Below, piece by piece: positions 6,050 through 7,711 of a stretch of 7,711 nt of DNA; the first letter of the stretch is position 1, and the number at the start of each line of letters is the position of its first letter. Made by a program: the position numbers and the translations under genes. Source of the stretch: an uncultured Bacteriovorax sp. (lineage in GTDB: Bacteria > Bdellovibrionota > Bacteriovoracia > Bacteriovoracales > Bacteriovoracaceae); assembly GCA_943914745.1 (NCBI GenBank), contig CALUDF010000141.1, positions 1 to 7,711 of the forward strand. Reading direction: 5' to 3'. The notes below the pieces were generated by a model. That model was not told the origin of the DNA and ran no database searches. It saw only the letters and a list, made by a program, of their open reading frames with translations.

Positions 6050-7711
6050 TGAAAATTTTAATGTGCTTATTGTGTTTAATGCTCTCTTTTGCAGTCAAAG
6101 CAGAAGACATTGATGTCGTTGTTGAGCCTAAAGAGCCAGTCATCAATGAAAGCTTTTTCGTGACATTCAAGATTAAAACTTCTGGCAGTGAGGAGCCTTA
6201 TATCTCCTTTAATCCTTACGGCGTGTCTGTCTTGGGAAAAAGATCGCAAGGACTCTCGATCTCAACAGTCGTCATTAATGGAAAATTCACAACGACAAAA
6301 GAGCAAGCTGTCGTTTATGAATTACAGGCCGAAAGATCGGGCCAGGTTTATTTAAGAGATATCAAAGTCGAGATCAATGGAAAAGTCACTCCGGTTAAAG
6401 AAGTTCGAATCAATGTCCTAAGTGAGGCGAAAAGAATTCCAGACGCCTTTATTGAAGCGGAAGCCTCCAAAACGAAAGTCTATCTAGGCGAAGGATTAGA
6501 TGTTAATTATTACCTTTATTTTAAAAACTCAATCGCCGCCAACGATTTAAAAGAATTTCCCAAGTTAAATAAATTCATTAAAAGATTTCACCATATCAAT
6601 TCGCCAGTGGAGACCGTTCAATATAAAGGTCAGGTTTTAAGAAGAATCTTGGCGTATTCTGCCCGCTTGTATCCTGAAAAAACCGGCACGGCCGTTTTAG
6701 ATCCAATGAAGATTTCAATTCAGGTTGTTGAAAGTGACTTCAATGGCTTTGGATTTGGAAACCAACGTTTGAGAAACAAAGACCTTGCAAGTGCCAGAGT
6801 GGAGATAGAAGTGCTTCCTCTACCTGTCGAAGGAGTGCCTGCAAGTTTTACTGGATTAGTGGGTGAGCACGAATTCTCACTGAGCATTCCAAAAACAAAA
6901 TACCTGGCTAATGAACCAATTGAGATAAAGTTAGAGGCAAAAGGAAAAGGGGCTTTGGAGAATTTTGATGCACCAATAATTTATACGGATAATAATTTAG
7001 AGCAATTCGATACTAAGTCTGAGCTGACAGAAATTGGAATGCAAGCGGCTAAAAAAGTTTTTGAATACACCCTTTTGGCAAGAGGTCCGGTTAACATCCC
7101 AGCGCGTGAGCTGGCCCTATCTTATTTCGATCCTTCTTCTGGAAAGTATGTCGAGAAGAAAGTTTCAATCCCGGCCCTAGAAGTCAGCGGTGTAACGATG
7201 ACTGGAGGGGGAACCCAAGCTTCGAAGGAAGAGAGTTCTTCACAACAAAATTCGCAAGGTCCAAGTGGAGAGAGTCATTTTTTAAATAATTTATTTTCTA
7301 AGAACACGAAAAATGTTGAAAAGAATGCGGTTGGTTTAGTCGGCCCTAGTTTTGTTTCTCAGGGGCGCTGGTTTGACCGAGGTCTCTTGGTATTGAATAT
7401 GGCCCTTGGGCTTTCCTTAGTCGTTATTGGAGCCCAGTGGGCCTTTGCGGCGAAAGCCTCTCCAGGTGCTTCTGATCTTCACAGCTTGATTAAGCGCGAC
7501 GTGAAACAACTAAAGAAAAAAGGCCTTAATTACCCAGAACTCTACCGAGTTTTATCGGCCTTAGATAAAACAAATAAAATGTCCTCTGGTGGTATTTCAA
7601 TTATAAATGTTATAAATGAAAGTGGTCTCAAAGTAGAGTCAAAGGAGTATTTTAAAAATGCCCTGAACTTCACTGAGGGAGGAACTTACGCTCAATCGAG
7701 AAATTCTGGTG
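6049..7711 (+). CDS. batD: BatD, secreted multi-domain membrane protein (3' end outside the window)
   Basis: An open frame of 554 codons runs without a stop to the window edge. The ATG at 6049 shares its A with the TAA stop of batB-batC (TAATG); the upstream ribosome site (AAAGAGA, 6034-6040) is weak, so translational coupling is likely. The product starts with a signal peptide (MKILMCLLCLMLSFAVKA|ED). The mature protein is rich in beta strands, consistent with the beta-sandwich repeats of BatD: about 20-125 (VNESFFVTFKI-type start preceded by I, then LGKRSQGLSISTVVINGK, matching the 'S.S.S..ING' element of BatD), about 130-260, and about 268-380. An S/Q/G-rich spacer (385-408) leads to one membrane helix (about 446-466) and a basic, helical cytoplasmic tail (LHSLIKRDVKQLKKKGLNYPELYRVLSAL). 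BatD proteins are often near 550-620 residues, so little is probably missing. It likely scaffolds BatA and BatB in the periplasm; this role is inferred. Confidence 0.93.
   Translation, partial: MKILMCLLCLMLSFAVKAEDIDVVVEPKEPVINESFFVTFKIKTSGSEEPYISFNPYGVSVLGKRSQGLSISTVVINGKFTTTKEQAVVYELQAERSGQVYLRDIKVEINGKVTPVKEVRINVLSEAKRIPDAFIEAEASKTKVYLGEGLDVNYYLYFKNSIAANDLKEFPKLNKFIKRFHHINSPVETVQYKGQVLRRILAYSARLYPEKTGTAVLDPMKISIQVVESDFNGFGFGNQRLRNKDLASARVEIEVLPLPVEGVPASFTGLVGEHEFSLSIPKTKYLANEPIEIKLEAKGKGALENFDAPIIYTDNNLEQFDTKSELTEIGMQAAKKVFEYTLLARGPVNIPARELALSYFDPSSGKYVEKKVSIPALEVSGVTMTGGGTQASKEESSSQQNSQGPSGESHFLNNLFSKNTKNVEKNAVGLVGPSFVSQGRWFDRGLLVLNMALGLSLVVIGAQWAFAAKASPGASDLHSLIKRDVKQLKKKGLNYPELYRVLSALDKTNKMSSGGISIINVINESGLKVESKEYFKNALNFTEGGTYAQSRNSG

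Noticed and set aside
7199..7270. Possible gene boundary or frameshift in the S/Q/G-rich stretch of batD
   Set aside because: The frame continues without a stop into the expected membrane helix and tail; this is the usual flexible spacer before the membrane anchor.

Overview
The window is a stretch of ordinary bacterial chromosome, roughly 40% G+C by eye, with every gene on the + strand and almost no intergenic sequence. Gene order and protein composition identify it as a Bat ('Bacteroides aerotolerance'-type) operon: a MoxR AAA+ ATPase, a DUF58 protein, a small membrane protein, two membrane-anchored von Willebrand A (VWA) proteins (BatA and BatB, the latter fused to BatC) and BatD. Such operons occur in Bacteroidota, spirochaetes, Gammaproteobacteria and Bdellovibrionota. 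The moderate G+C and Gram-negative envelope proteins would suit a Bdellovibrionota/Bacteriovoracia-like organism, but this is a weak guess and no lineage marker is present.

Layout: 2-631 is the 3' part of an RlmI-like 23S rRNA methyltransferase (5' end outside the window). 635-1585 is moxR. 1589-2434 is a soluble DUF58 protein with a degenerate VWA metal site. 2431-3210 is an unrecognised secreted/bitopic protein in the slot where other Bat operons carry a short membrane protein. 3207-4187 is batA. 4184-6049 is a batB-batC fusion with a GTG start, an internal signal-peptide-like segment, TPR-like helices and a 99-residue linker built from only seven amino-acid types. 6049-7711 is batD, which runs off the right edge. 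Gaps between genes are 3 bp or less and four of the six junctions overlap, so this reads as one translationally coupled transcript. No promoter or terminator can be supported inside the window.

How the genes probably work together: by the positive-inside rule, the BatA and BatB VWA domains, the BatC TPR part and most of BatD and the 2431-3210 product lie in the periplasm, while MoxR and DUF58 are cytoplasmic. The cytoplasmic tails of BatD and of the 2431-3210 protein are the best candidates for linking the ATPase to the periplasmic assembly. MoxR ATPases with VWA partners are generally thought to act as chaperones or assembly factors for protein complexes. The specific client of Bat systems is not established, and nothing here reveals it.

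The system itself is known. The parts worth a second look are the BatB-BatC fusion with its buried signal peptide, the unrecognised BatD-shaped protein, the extreme low-complexity linker and two long A-runs inside coding sequence.
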